A DNA stretch of 64,000 nt from Peribacillus simplex NBRC 15720 = DSM 1321 (GTDB taxonomy: Bacteria; Bacillota; Bacilli; Bacillales; DSM-1321): positions 1,093,501 to 1,157,500 of the forward strand of contig NZ_CP017704.1 in assembly GCF_002243645.1 (NCBI RefSeq), read 5' to 3'. The position numbers and the translations under genes were made by a program. The first letter of the stretch is position 1. Every line of letters starts with the position of its first letter. The notes beneath the pieces are model-generated. The model was not told the origin of the DNA. It saw only the letters and a list, made by a program, of their open reading frames with translations, and ran no database searches. Shown here in pieces: positions 47,200 through 56,151 of the stretch.

Positions 47200-48423
47200 A
47201 TGGGAAGTATCGCTGCCATTAAAACAAAACCGCAAAAACAAGATATGACTTTGAAGATCATGATCATCATAGGCATATGCCATTTAATGAATGATTCTCT
47301 TCAGGCCGTCGTACCGGCCATGTTCCCAATCCTCGAAAAATCAATGTCATTAACGTATACTCAGCTGGGGATGATTGCATTCTGCCTGAATATCGTCTCA
47401 TCGCTCCTGCAACCGGCAGTTGGTTTCTATACGGATAAAAAGCCATTTCCATATGCGTTGCCCATTGGGTTGACCAGTACTTTAATCGGGGTCATCATTC
47501 TCGCAATTGCCCCAAATTATACCATGATCCTTGGTGCAGTCATCTTGATGGGCTTAGGGTCAGCCATATTCCATCCTGAAGGCTCCAGGGTTGCCTACAT
47601 GGCAGGAGGACCAAAGAGAGGCCTGGCACAATCAATTTATCAGGTCGGCGGGAATAGTGGGCAGGCACTTGCCCCACTCATCACAGCCATCATACTTGTT
47701 CCTTTTGGTCAAAAAGGCGCACTCTGGTTTGCCCTGGTTGCCCTAATGGCCGTTATCCTATTGCTGTATATTGCCAAGTGGTATTCTCAAAAATTAGTTC
47801 ACTTCCAGCCTAAAAAGCTTGCTGCAAAAATAGTCAATAAAGAGCGGTCACATAAAGTGGCCAAAGCCCTGGTATTGATTTTATTCATAATCTTTGCCCG
47901 TTCCTGGTATGTATCGTGCATGACGAACTTTTATAGTTTTTATTTGATCGAGCAGTATTCATTCACGATAAAATCTGCACAATTTTTCCTATTTGCCTTT
48001 TTAGCCGCTGGTGCTGTAGGTACATTTTTCGGAGGTCCGCTTGCTGATAGATTCGGGCGTAAAAATGTCATTTTCTTTTCTTTCGCTGCCAGCATGCCAA
48101 TAACCGCACTTTTACCATTCGTACCTCCTACAGCCGCTTTTATCTTATTATTGATAGCGGGATTCATTATAATGAGCAGTTTTTCCGTCACTGTAATATA
48201 CGCACAGGAATTGGTCCCGGGAAAAGTCGGAACGATGGCAGGCTTGACTGTAGGGTTAGCCTTTGGAATGGGTGCCATTGGATCCGTTTCATTGGGAGCC
48301 ATTGCAGATATAATTGGAATCGAATCCATGATTAAGCTAGTAGGATTCCTGCCATTACTGGGGATCATCAGCATATTGCTACCGACTGATCTAACATTGA
48401 AAAAATGGTATGCAGAAGAATGA
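47200..48423 (+). CDS. MFS transporter, Fsr (fosmidomycin resistance) type
   Basis: A 407-residue, 12-helix major facilitator. The signature CHLMNDSLQAVVPAMFPILE in helix 1 and GLGSAIFHPEGSRVAYMAGG after helix 4 are those of the Fsr/FosR family; a motif A-like GPLADRFGRKNV is near 285. Natural substrates are unknown. The ATG at 47200 with AAGGA nine bases upstream is chosen; the frame extends to 47119 without support. It follows kinD by about 140 nt. Confidence 0.85.
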   Translation: MGSIAAIKTKPQKQDMTLKIMIIIGICHLMNDSLQAVVPAMFPILEKSMSLTYTQLGMIAFCLNIVSSLLQPAVGFYTDKKPFPYALPIGLTSTLIGVIILAIAPNYTMILGAVILMGLGSAIFHPEGSRVAYMAGGPKRGLAQSIYQVGGNSGQALAPLITAIILVPFGQKGALWFALVALMAVILLLYIAKWYSQKLVHFQPKKLAAKIVNKERSHKVAKALVLILFIIFARSWYVSCMTNFYSFYLIEQYSFTIKSAQFFLFAFLAAGAVGTFFGGPLADRFGRKNVIFFSFAASMPITALLPFVPPTAAFILLLIAGFIIMSSFSVTVIYAQELVPGKVGTMAGLTVGLAFGMGAIGSVSLGAIADIIGIESMIKLVGFLPLLGIISILLPTDLTLKKWYAEE

Positions 48424-48536
48424 TGCAAAATGGTTTTTTCCTGGAACATATTCTTTATGTCTAAATACAATAAATTATTGTTCCGCCCAAAAATTTACAA
48501 GTATGTAACGATAAGTACCTTACAAAGGAGAAATTT

Positions 48537-49268
48537 ATGAGTGGAGTTTTATTAGGCAGCATCCTATCTGCTATGTCTACAGGGTTTGGTGCGTTACCGA
48601 TCTTGTTCATTCAAGGTTCAATCACACATCGATTCAGAGACACGCTTCTGGCATTTACCGCTGGAATCATGATGGCTGCTTCGTTATTGAGCCTGATCCC
48701 GGAGTCTCTGGCCACAGGAGGGTATATTCAGCTAGTAATTGGGGTTTTTCTCGGGGTAATGACATTAACGATCATGGAACAAAACATTCCTCATATCGAT
48801 CTCAGCCATACGAAAAGTGGCATTCAGTTCGATGAAAAGGCTTTGCTCATCATCACTGCCATTACACTCCATAATATTCCTGAGGGTCTTTCTGTGGGGG
48901 TCAGTTACGCCTCTGATACTGCTGATACAGGTAACTTGATCGCTTTTGCCATCGGCCTGCAAAATGCTCCGGAAGGCTTACTAGTCGCCTTGTTTTTAAT
49001 TAATCAAAAAATCGGTAAACTCACAGCGTTCCTGATAGCAACCTTAACCGGTACCATCGAAATAATTACGGGCTTACTGGGTTATTATTTAACCTCTTAC
49101 ATTGGGTTCCTGGTTCCATATGGCCTAGCTTTCGCCGCCGGGGCCATGCTTTTCATCGTTTATAAGGAATTGATTCCTGAAAGCCATGGGGATGGTAATG
49201 AACGCACATCTACCTATTCCTTCATTGTCGGCCTTTTGTTCATGGTAATATTATTGGAAATTTTGTAA
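48537..49268 (+). CDS. ZIP-family metal transporter
   Basis: A 243-residue, eight-helix ZIP transporter of the GufA-like group. The metal-binding motifs are TLHNIPEG in helix 4 (about 104-111) and LQNAPEG in helix 5, with KELIPESH near the end of helix 7. It probably imports zinc or another divalent cation. AAGGAG is six bases before the ATG. It is 113 bp after the Fsr gene and ends at a hairpin. Confidence 0.9.
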   Translation: MSGVLLGSILSAMSTGFGALPILFIQGSITHRFRDTLLAFTAGIMMAASLLSLIPESLATGGYIQLVIGVFLGVMTLTIMEQNIPHIDLSHTKSGIQFDEKALLIITAITLHNIPEGLSVGVSYASDTADTGNLIAFAIGLQNAPEGLLVALFLINQKIGKLTAFLIATLTGTIEIITGLLGYYLTSYIGFLVPYGLAFAAGAMLFIVYKELIPESHGDGNERTSTYSFIVGLLFMVILLEIL

Positions 49269-49284
49269 TTCCCAAACTTCCATG

Positions 49285-49319
49285 GCTGGCTCCATCAAGT
49301 GAGTCAGCTCTTACTTTTT
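49285..49319 (+). terminator. terminator of the ZIP gene
   Basis: 8-bp stem GCTGGCTC/GAGTCAGC with one G-U pair, then TCTTACTTTTT. Confidence 0.65.
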
Positions 49320-49572
49320 AGTTATCAGTGAAATCCATTCAAAAAAATTAAGACTTCTAAACCAATCCCGATGCATGAAGGACACCTTCTGGTGACCTCC
49401 CCTCGATATATACCTTAAACCCATAGGAAAATCAAAAGATATATTCTTGTGTATATGAGTCTTTCTTTAATTGTTTTCATGATATGTTTGAAAAGGTTCA
49501 TTCACCAGAAATCGGATAGAGAATGTCTCCCTGCCTGCTAATTTAAAAAGTCATGCATGCATTCAGGTCCCT

Positions 49573-49827
49573 TTAAAATGTAATGTCATCATTAAAGGGC
49601 TGCTGCACAATAACAACCATTTCTTCTCGCTTATTTCTCACTTCCACTGATGAATGATGTTGAAGGATCAAATACTCATTTATTAGTTTATCAAGCTGCT
49701 CACTTTGGCGAAGGGTATACTCATGACCTAGTCCATACATCTTGGCCAACTCCATCATTTCCCAACGCTTCATTCGAATCTCTGAACAAATTTCCGTTGC
49801 ACACCTAGAATTCATAACTACATTCAC
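49573..49827 (-). CDS. Spo0E-family aspartyl-phosphate phosphatase
   Basis: An 84-residue helical-hairpin protein with the family pattern MKRWEMMELAKMYGLGHEYT then LRQSEQLDKLINEY; SEQLD corresponds to the SQELD motif. Such proteins remove phosphate from Spo0A and so delay sporulation. In B. subtilis spo0E lies close to kinE; here it is about 450 bp downstream of it, so it is probably the Spo0E equivalent. The start is either the GTG at 49827 or the ATG at 49815; spacing to AGGAG is poor for both. A TATAAT lies just upstream. Confidence 0.85.
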   Translation of the reverse strand: MNVVMNSRCATEICSEIRMKRWEMMELAKMYGLGHEYTLRQSEQLDKLINEYLILQHHSSVEVRNKREEMVVIVQQPFNDDITF

Positions 49828-50163
49828 TACTCCTGCCCTTTTAAAGTTACATTATAATAAAGAAGTATTACAAAATATGCCTTATATGTAAATAGATTCG
49901 CAAAAAAAGACAAAACTTCTTAAATTGCGATAAGGCTTTACCCACCAGCAGACAGGATATGACGGAAATTTCTAAGCATAAACCTCTTATATTGGTTAGG
50001 AAGATATCATATGAAGCCATCTATGAAAATCGATTCTAAATTTCCACAATTCGGATGTAATTATTAGTTTCCGCTTAATTATTTCGGCCAGTTTCCCTTT
50101 AATGGAAGCACAATATTTTTCATGGTTACAACCTCAATTGTGATTCCATGATAATAAATAATG
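49828..50163. other. gene-free stretch between the Spo0E-type gene and kinE
   Basis: About 340 bp of AT-rich DNA in which I see no ORF or repeat. The only feature is a TATAAT, minus strand, about 20 bp before the Spo0E-type gene. Confidence 0.5.
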
Positions 50164-50195
50164 GAACAAAAAAAGGAATCCGATAAAGGATTCTC
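50164..50195 (-). terminator. terminator of kinE
   Basis: Stem GAATCC/GGATTC with a 6-base loop, followed by seven T on the minus strand. Confidence 0.8.
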
Positions 50196-50263
50196 CATTA
50201 AATAATGAAAATTTCATATACTTTCTGTTAACTTAACTAAGGTTTAGAACATTCCCTACTGCA

Positions 50264-52423
50264 TTACTCGAATGGCAAATAAATATGAAAGCTCGTCCCT
50301 TTTCCCACTTCGCTTTCCACTTCTATATAGCCATTGTGCTCTTCAATGATTTTATAGCTGACCATGAGCCCCAGCCCGGTTCCCCTATCCTTCGTCGTAT
50401 AAAAAGGTTCACCCAATTTTTTTAGCATTTCCGTTGAAATCCCCATGCCTTGGTCGGTAATTGAAATGCAAACGTATTTCTTTGAAAATCGGCTTGTTTT
50501 AATGTGAACAGATCCGCCATCCGGCATGACTTCCAATGCATTTTTGATGATGTTAATAAACACTTGCTTTAACTGGTTCGCTTCACATAAAACTTTGAAT
50601 TCATCTACTTCAAAGTCTGTCTCGAATTGAATATTTTCCAACAGTGCCTGAGCGGCCAGTAATTCTAGTGTCTCTCTCAATATGGTATGAACATCCTGTT
50701 TGAAAATTTTTAGCGCCTGTGGCTTTGCCAGTACCAAAAATTCCGTGATAATGGTTTCGATTCGCTTAATTTCGGATGTAATCACATGAAAATATGTGGA
50801 AAACTCACCTTTAACACCATCCTCAAGCAACTGGATAAAACCTTTTAAGGCTGTCATTGGATTCCTGATTTCATGAGCAATCCCGGCCGCCAGTTCACCA
50901 ACGACATTCAAAGTATCCGATTTTCGAATTTGTTCCTGCATTTCGAGATTTTTACTCACATCACGGAAAATGCTTAAATTCAGGTTCGAATATAAATTTT
51001 TCCTCGTCAAAAATTCAATATGTTTTACTCTTCCATCTTCGAATGTTATCGGAATGATGGAAGAGTAGACCTCATGCTTATAAACATTTTCAATGTGAGC
51101 GTTCAAGACAGGAGTATTTTTAGGAATTTTTTCGATGAATCCCTTTACTGATAAAGAGAGCAGTTTGCGCTTCGAAATCTCCAATATTTTCTGACCCGCT
51201 TCATTAATATCCGTGAACCCTTCATGATTCCATAAAATCAAGCCGTCTAATGTTCCCTCAAAAATCTTCCTGAACTTCTTCTCACTATCCCTTAATTCCT
51301 TCTCAATCAGCCAGCGCTCACTGACATTTCGAAAGATTGTTACGTTATATCCGTCACCTTCATGTTTTTTGGCAGTCAATTCAAGCAGTTTAATTTGGTT
51401 ATTAGGCATTTTATAAATCAGCTCACCCCGCACCTGGGTGTCTCTTTCAAACGTTTCCATCATCTGACCAAAATGGTGATTATTGCTGTACACGTATTTC
51501 CAGATATAACTGCCTATCAAATCCTCTCTGCTGGATTCGAATATTTTACATGCTGAATGATTGACCCGAAAAATGATCCCGTCATCATTCCAGAATATGA
51601 TCGCATCCATGGACTGGTCGAATAATTCCGCAAAAATCCGTTCGCTCGTCTCTAACTTTTTTTCTATTATATTTGATTCTGTAATTCTTCGAAGCACCGA
51701 CATATATAATTCATTTCCTACCGTTGAACTTATTGAAAAAGTAAAATGATGAAGTTCATCCCCAACCTTTATCTCTACCTCTCCTTTGAAGTTCGACCCA
51801 TCAAAGGCTCTTTGTATGCTCTCATCCCAATATCCCCTATAATCTGGGGATATGAGGTCCCTCATATTCTTACCGACAATCTCTTTTTTCGGGATGCCCA
51901 GGACATGGATAAAGGCATGGTTCACTTCCATTATTATTCCTGAACTGTCGAATAGAACGATGCTTTCTATGGCTGTATCGAAAATGTCCAAAAACATCTG
52001 CCTTGACATCCTTGTTTCCCTTGAAGAAGAAACATCCAATGTCACATCCCCCAAACGATAGAACTGCTGTCCTTCGGTAAGTGAGCCTATACGTATAAAC
52101 TCTATTTGCTTAAGGGCTCCAGTATGTAGCTGAATAATTTGCCTTTCACTTTCATTCGAGGTTTTTAGGGAACTTGACACTTCCTGGTTATTTAATGGTA
52201 TGACATAGAGAAAATCAGTTATCTTCATGGACTCCAGCTGATCTTTCGCTGTTTCCAGCAGGGCACAAGCGGCATCATTGGCATAAGTGAGACGCAGTTC
52301 CTCATCAACCCTAATAAAAGGTTCTGACATCGAATTGAAAATGTTCAAAAACCCTTCGATCTGTTTATTCAATTTTAAAATTTCCAGTTTATATTCCGTT
52401 TCATTCTCATAACCGATATTCAT
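50264..52423 (-). CDS. kinE: multi-PAS sporulation histidine kinase KinE
   Basis: A 719-residue soluble kinase with four PAS-like sensor domains (about 21-129, 142-249, 261-369 and 381-489) and a C-terminal kinase core: His517 in GIAHEIRNPMTALKGF, N-box NIIKNALEVM, G1 DQGMGI, FYTTKDRGTGLGLMVSYK. The neighbouring acyltransferase gene (ykrP) and the size point to KinE, one of the phosphorelay kinases of B. subtilis. The ATG at 52423 with AGGGGGG upstream is chosen over codons to 52441. It is preceded by a SigH-type promoter carrying a Spo0A box. Confidence 0.9.
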   Translation of the reverse strand: MNIGYENETEYKLEILKLNKQIEGFLNIFNSMSEPFIRVDEELRLTYANDAACALLETAKDQLESMKITDFLYVIPLNNQEVSSSLKTSNESERQIIQLHTGALKQIEFIRIGSLTEGQQFYRLGDVTLDVSSSRETRMSRQMFLDIFDTAIESIVLFDSSGIIMEVNHAFIHVLGIPKKEIVGKNMRDLISPDYRGYWDESIQRAFDGSNFKGEVEIKVGDELHHFTFSISSTVGNELYMSVLRRITESNIIEKKLETSERIFAELFDQSMDAIIFWNDDGIIFRVNHSACKIFESSREDLIGSYIWKYVYSNNHHFGQMMETFERDTQVRGELIYKMPNNQIKLLELTAKKHEGDGYNVTIFRNVSERWLIEKELRDSEKKFRKIFEGTLDGLILWNHEGFTDINEAGQKILEISKRKLLSLSVKGFIEKIPKNTPVLNAHIENVYKHEVYSSIIPITFEDGRVKHIEFLTRKNLYSNLNLSIFRDVSKNLEMQEQIRKSDTLNVVGELAAGIAHEIRNPMTALKGFIQLLEDGVKGEFSTYFHVITSEIKRIETIITEFLVLAKPQALKIFKQDVHTILRETLELLAAQALLENIQFETDFEVDEFKVLCEANQLKQVFINIIKNALEVMPDGGSVHIKTSRFSKKYVCISITDQGMGISTEMLKKLGEPFYTTKDRGTGLGLMVSYKIIEEHNGYIEVESEVGKGTSFHIYLPFE

Positions 52424-52461
52424 ATTAACCCCCCTCATCAAAACCCATACTTACCAACTTT

Positions 52462-52486
52462 ATTCGACATCCATCTTGATTTTCCT
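52462..52486 (-). promoter_or_regulatory. SigH-type promoter of kinE with overlapping Spo0A box
   Basis: On the minus strand: AGGAAAA (52480-52486), 11-bp spacer, GTC-GAAT (52462-52468) followed by AA. This matches the SigH consensus RNAGGAWWW-N11-RNNGAATWW except for the first R. The Spo0A box TGTCGAA (52463-52469) is perfect and covers the -10. The start point would be about 52455, giving a leader near 32 nt. Confidence 0.7.
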
Positions 52487-52698
52487 CGGTACTTTTCGAA
52501 AATCGGCGCAATCATACAATCCCAAAATTTTACTATATATCAAATTATAGTATATTGAATGCAGTAAAACTTAGCGTTAAGCTTAATTTAAGGTTTTTAT
52601 AATAAATTTAATAAATATTGATTTCGTACAAGGTATTTAGGGTATAAAAATAACAATGCTTTCTAGCTACCTTAAAAATTTATTAAATGGAGGCAACA

Positions 52699-53724
52699 AT
52701 GAAACAACGTGATTTTTTCTTCGATAACGCCAAGTTCATTCTCATGGCTTTTGTCGTCTTTGGACACTTGCTGAATACGTATATACATGACAGTGAAACG
52801 ATATATGCTTTATATAAAACCATTTATTCCTTTCACATGCCTGCCTTTATCCTTGTTTCAGGGTTCTTTGCGAAAGGTTTTTATCAAAAAGGGTATTTAG
52901 GTAAAATTACTAAAAAGCTGATTTTACCCTACATCATTTTCCAATTGATATATACCGTTTACTATTATTTCTTATATGAACGTTCTGCCATCACTGTAGA
53001 CCTGCTTGACCCCCAATGGTCGCTATGGTTCTTGATCAGTTTATTTTGTTGGAACATCATGCTGCTTGGTTTCTCAAAGCTAAAGCCATCAGTAGGCATA
53101 GGTTTATCTTTTTTAATCGCATTATTTATTGGATATATTGACAATATCTCCAATTACCTTAGTCTCTCCAGGACATTCGTTTTTTTCCCGATGTTTTTGA
53201 TCGGGTACCATTTAAGCAAGGAACATTTAAAAAAACTATTCACTCCCAAAGTTCGTTTGGCTTCACTTAGTGTTATGTTAGTGATTTTTATCGGTTTTTA
53301 TTTAAATACCGATATCAATTATAAATGGCTGCTCGGTTCGAAACCATATGCCGAACTTGAAGATGCGACAATCGTGTCCATGTTTAAACGCCTAGGATTT
53401 TATGGATTGAGCATAATTTCAGTGTTCAGCTTCCTGTCGTTCATCCCACGCAGACAATATTTCTTTACGAATTGGGGTAAACAAACCCTTTATGTCTATC
53501 TGCTGCATGGTTTCTTCATTCGGTTCTTCCGTGAAAGCACCATACAGGAATACTTCAGCAATACAGAGAGCTTTATCATGCTCGCCGGCCTCTCTTTCCT
53601 GATTACCGTGTTATTATCAAGTGAAATGATCGCTACCATGGCCCAGCCGATCATCGAATTGAAGGCGACCAAAACTAAACGTTTCATGACTAAAACGAAA
53701 GAGTATATTAAACAAGCTTTTTAA
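52699..53724 (+). CDS. ykrP: acyltransferase-3 family membrane protein YkrP
   Basis: A 341-residue membrane protein with about ten helices and the acyltransferase-3 features: FFDNAKFILMAFVVFGHLLN at the N-terminus (His in helix 1) and YSFHMPAFILVSGFFAKG. Members O-acetylate sugars or polymers of the envelope. The place next to kinE matches B. subtilis ykrP; the substrate is unknown. The ATG at 52699 has GGAGG five bases upstream. Divergent from kinE. Confidence 0.88.
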   Translation: MKQRDFFFDNAKFILMAFVVFGHLLNTYIHDSETIYALYKTIYSFHMPAFILVSGFFAKGFYQKGYLGKITKKLILPYIIFQLIYTVYYYFLYERSAITVDLLDPQWSLWFLISLFCWNIMLLGFSKLKPSVGIGLSFLIALFIGYIDNISNYLSLSRTFVFFPMFLIGYHLSKEHLKKLFTPKVRLASLSVMLVIFIGFYLNTDINYKWLLGSKPYAELEDATIVSMFKRLGFYGLSIISVFSFLSFIPRRQYFFTNWGKQTLYVYLLHGFFIRFFRESTIQEYFSNTESFIMLAGLSFLITVLLSSEMIATMAQPIIELKATKTKRFMTKTKEYIKQAF

Positions 53725-53726
53725 AT

Positions 53727-53766
53727 AAAACGGATGAAGCATTTTCTGCTTTATCCGTTTTTTAAA
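53727..53766 (+). terminator. terminator of ykrP
   Basis: Stem AAAACGGAT-GAAGCA / TGCTTT-ATCCGTTTT with a 5-base loop, then T-run. Confidence 0.85.
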
Positions 53767-53892
53767 GTCCATTTCATTTAGACTTTCAAGCTGAAAAGAT
53801 TCCCCTTCAATACCTTAACTCATTTTTCAAATGGAGCACGCTATGGTAAAATTACTCGTTAGTGCTTGTTGGCTTAAAAAGACATGTACACG

Positions 53893-53929
53893 AAAGGAGC
53901 CAGGCGTATCTTTTACGCCCTTTAACATG
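53893..53929 (+). promoter_or_regulatory. Shine-Dalgarno and start codon separated by a hairpin
   Basis: AAAGGAG (53893-53899) is 27 nt from the ATG at 53927. A perfect 6-bp hairpin, GGCGTA (53903-53908), loop TCTTT, TACGCC (53914-53919), lies between them. With the hairpin folded the effective spacing is about 10 nt. No ATG, GTG or TTG lies in frame between the Shine-Dalgarno and this ATG. Confidence 0.6.
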
Positions 53930-55687
53930 AATATAATAATCAGTACTCTTAACGCAAAATATATCCATACATCGCTATCCATCCGATATTTAAAAGCTTA
54001 TGCCCAGCCAGATTATGATGTACAGCTGGCAGAATATACGATAAAAGATCCAATTATGAACATAGTTGGCGACCTTCATTCAAAAAAACCTGATGTCATA
54101 GGGTTCAGCTGCTATATTTGGAACATCGAGGAAACAATGAAAGTCGTTGCCATGCTGAAAAAGATCAATCCAGAATTGGTTATCATTCTCGGCGGACCTG
54201 AAGTCACCTATGATGTTGGGGAATGGCTTGATCAGATTCCCGGGGCTGATTTCATCGTAATTGGCGAAGGTGAAATCACCTTCAAGGCCCTTTTATCTGA
54301 AATTGAAGGTTCGAATGACTATAAGAAGATCGGCGGCATTGCGTATCGACAGGATGGAAAAAAAATCATCCAGCCTCAGAACGGCAAGGTTGATTTGAAA
54401 TCGCTCCCTTCTCCATATCGTTTGGAGGAAGACCGTGGCGACCTATCTAAACGTGTCACCTATATCGAAACTAGTCGAGGGTGCCCGTTCAGCTGCCAAT
54501 TTTGCCTTTCATCAATTGAAGTGGGTGTCAGGTATTTTGATCGTGAAAAGATTAAAGAAGATATCAGGTACCTTATGTCTAATGGTGCAAAGACCATTAA
54601 ATTCGTTGACCGAACCTTCAATATTAGCCGAAGCTATGCCATGGAAATGTTTCAATTCTTAATCGATGAACATCTTCCCGGTGTGGTTTTCCAGTTCGAG
54701 ATCACGGCGGACATCATGCGTCCGGAAGTTATCCAGTTCTTGAACGATAATGCCCCTGCAGGACTGTTCCGCTTTGAAATAGGGGTACAATCGACGAATG
54801 ATCATACGAATGATCTAGTAATGAGAAGGCAGAACTTCGAAAAACTGACCAGAACCGTAACCATGGTAAAAGAAGGGCAGAAAATTGATCAGCATTTAGA
54901 CCTTATTGCCGGTTTACCAGAAGAAGATTATCATTCTTTCAGAAAAACTTTCAATGATGTTTTCGAGCTCAGACCTGAAGAGATGCAGCTTGGTTTCTTA
55001 AAGATGCTTCGTGGCACTGGCTTACGGATACGTGCCGATGAACACCAATATATATACAGCGAACATGCTCCCTATGAAATCCTGGGAAATAATGTTTTAT
55101 CCTTTGATGACATTGTCCGTATTAAACAAGTTGAAGATGTCCTTGAAAAATACTGGAACGATCATAGAATGGATCATACCACGGAATATCTTGTCAAAAC
55201 GGTATTTCAATCACCATTCGACTTCTTTCAAGATTTCGGTACCTATTGGGATGAACAAGGGTGGTCACGAATCGGACATCAGCTAGAAGACTTGTTCAGA
55301 CGTTTACAGCAGTTTTTGGCTTCCCGTGAATCCGCTGAACTGAAAAACATTATCGGGCTTATGAAATTGGATTATTTTACGAATCAAAAATACAAACCAC
55401 GTAAACCTTGGTGGGAAGCTTCATTAGATAAAAATGGGCGGAAAGAGATATATGAAGATATTCTGAATAAGCCTGAGCAGCTTGGTTCCTCTTTCACAGC
55501 TTTGGCACTTAATGAAAAAGAAATACACAAACACACATTGCTCGAGGCACTTCCCTTTGATTTGGAAACGTATTTAGCTGAGGGAACAATGGTCGAGAAA
55601 CCATCGTTCATGCTTGCCTATTTTGATCCGAGTGGTAAGGGCTCAACGATTTTCCCTCACTCAAAATCCGGTAGCATCATTTTTTAA
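53927..55687 (+). CDS. B12-binding-domain radical SAM protein
   Basis: A 586-residue protein with an N-terminal cobalamin-binding Rossmann domain (about 1-135; ILGGPEVTYD near 88), a radical SAM barrel with the iron-sulfur motif GCPFSCQFC (about 185) and a C-terminal helical DUF4080-type domain. Cobalamin-dependent radical SAM enzymes methylate or rearrange unactivated carbons; the substrate is unknown. The frame is open from 53831 but the ATG at 53927 gives the family N-terminus. Monocistronic, ending at a strong terminator. Confidence 0.9.
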   Translation: MNIIISTLNAKYIHTSLSIRYLKAYAQPDYDVQLAEYTIKDPIMNIVGDLHSKKPDVIGFSCYIWNIEETMKVVAMLKKINPELVIILGGPEVTYDVGEWLDQIPGADFIVIGEGEITFKALLSEIEGSNDYKKIGGIAYRQDGKKIIQPQNGKVDLKSLPSPYRLEEDRGDLSKRVTYIETSRGCPFSCQFCLSSIEVGVRYFDREKIKEDIRYLMSNGAKTIKFVDRTFNISRSYAMEMFQFLIDEHLPGVVFQFEITADIMRPEVIQFLNDNAPAGLFRFEIGVQSTNDHTNDLVMRRQNFEKLTRTVTMVKEGQKIDQHLDLIAGLPEEDYHSFRKTFNDVFELRPEEMQLGFLKMLRGTGLRIRADEHQYIYSEHAPYEILGNNVLSFDDIVRIKQVEDVLEKYWNDHRMDHTTEYLVKTVFQSPFDFFQDFGTYWDEQGWSRIGHQLEDLFRRLQQFLASRESAELKNIIGLMKLDYFTNQKYKPRKPWWEASLDKNGRKEIYEDILNKPEQLGSSFTALALNEKEIHKHTLLEALPFDLETYLAEGTMVEKPSFMLAYFDPSGKGSTIFPHSKSGSIIF

Positions 55688-55688
55688 G

Positions 55689-55730
55689 AATAAGGACGGA
55701 CCCAAGAATTGGGTCCGTCCTTATTTACTT
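55689..55730. terminator. strong bidirectional terminator
   Basis: 16-bp perfect stem AATAAGGACGGACCCA/TGGGTCCGTCCTTATT with a 5-base loop, shared by the radical-SAM gene and the convergent small genes. Confidence 0.92.
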
Positions 55731-55871
55731 ATCACTATCACGTTTTTTATTTTCTTTTGCCAAAATTTCATAAATTTTGGTTGCATTCATATCGCCGCTG
55801 AATTCAATTCCAAATTCAGTTCGTACATGTTTTCCCATCTCTTCCTGGCTGTTCTGTTTTTCTTTATCCAT
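55725..55871 (-). CDS. small 48-residue protein, coupled to the SASP-like gene
   Basis: A short acidic/basic protein (MDKEKQNSQEEMGKHVRTEF at its start, ends KENKKRDSDK) with a helical prediction in the second half. I cannot name the family. Its ATG overlaps the stop of the upstream gene (TAATG), and AAGGAAG lies seven bases upstream inside that gene. The pair is therefore one operon; a forespore role is inferred only from its neighbour. Confidence 0.75.
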   Translation of the reverse strand: MDKEKQNSQEEMGKHVRTEFGIEFSGDMNATKIYEILAKENKKRDSDK

Positions 55872-56029
55872 TAACTTCTTCCTTTTCTGCCTTGCTTTGA
55901 ATTACGGTTGGCACCTTTCATTGCGTTTTCCTCCATTGCGAACTCATTGGAAAATTCATTTTCAGCTTGGTTTCTTTTTGGCGTTTTACTTGCTTTGACA
56001 GCACCATCCACATTGGCTTTCCGTTTCAT
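55871..56029 (-). CDS. gamma-type SASP-like small basic protein
   Basis: A 52-residue Asn/Lys/Arg-rich protein. The segment NEFSNEFAMEENAM matches the repeat of gamma-type small acid-soluble spore proteins (FGTEFASETNA) at F, EFA, E and NA, but occurs only once here. GGTGG lies six bases before the chosen ATG; an ATG two codons earlier abuts the ribosome binding site. Upstream lies CATTCTA with GAATA 19 bp before it, near the SigG consensus, which would fit forespore expression. Confidence 0.6.
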   Translation of the reverse strand: MKRKANVDGAVKASKTPKRNQAENEFSNEFAMEENAMKGANRNSKQGRKGRS

Positions 56030-56151
56030 TTTCATCCACCCTTTTTAATATAGTTTACATTTTAGAATGGGGTAAAAATGCCTGAAATTATTCAGGGATA
56101 ATATAGGGACAGACGAGAAAAATAACCGTAAAACGAAAAGGGAGACACTAT

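Noticed and set aside
47940-48470. 176-codon minus-strand ORF opposite the Fsr-type gene
   Set aside because: It is the mirror of a membrane protein gene; the Pro/Asn/Ala-rich translation is typical of such shadows.
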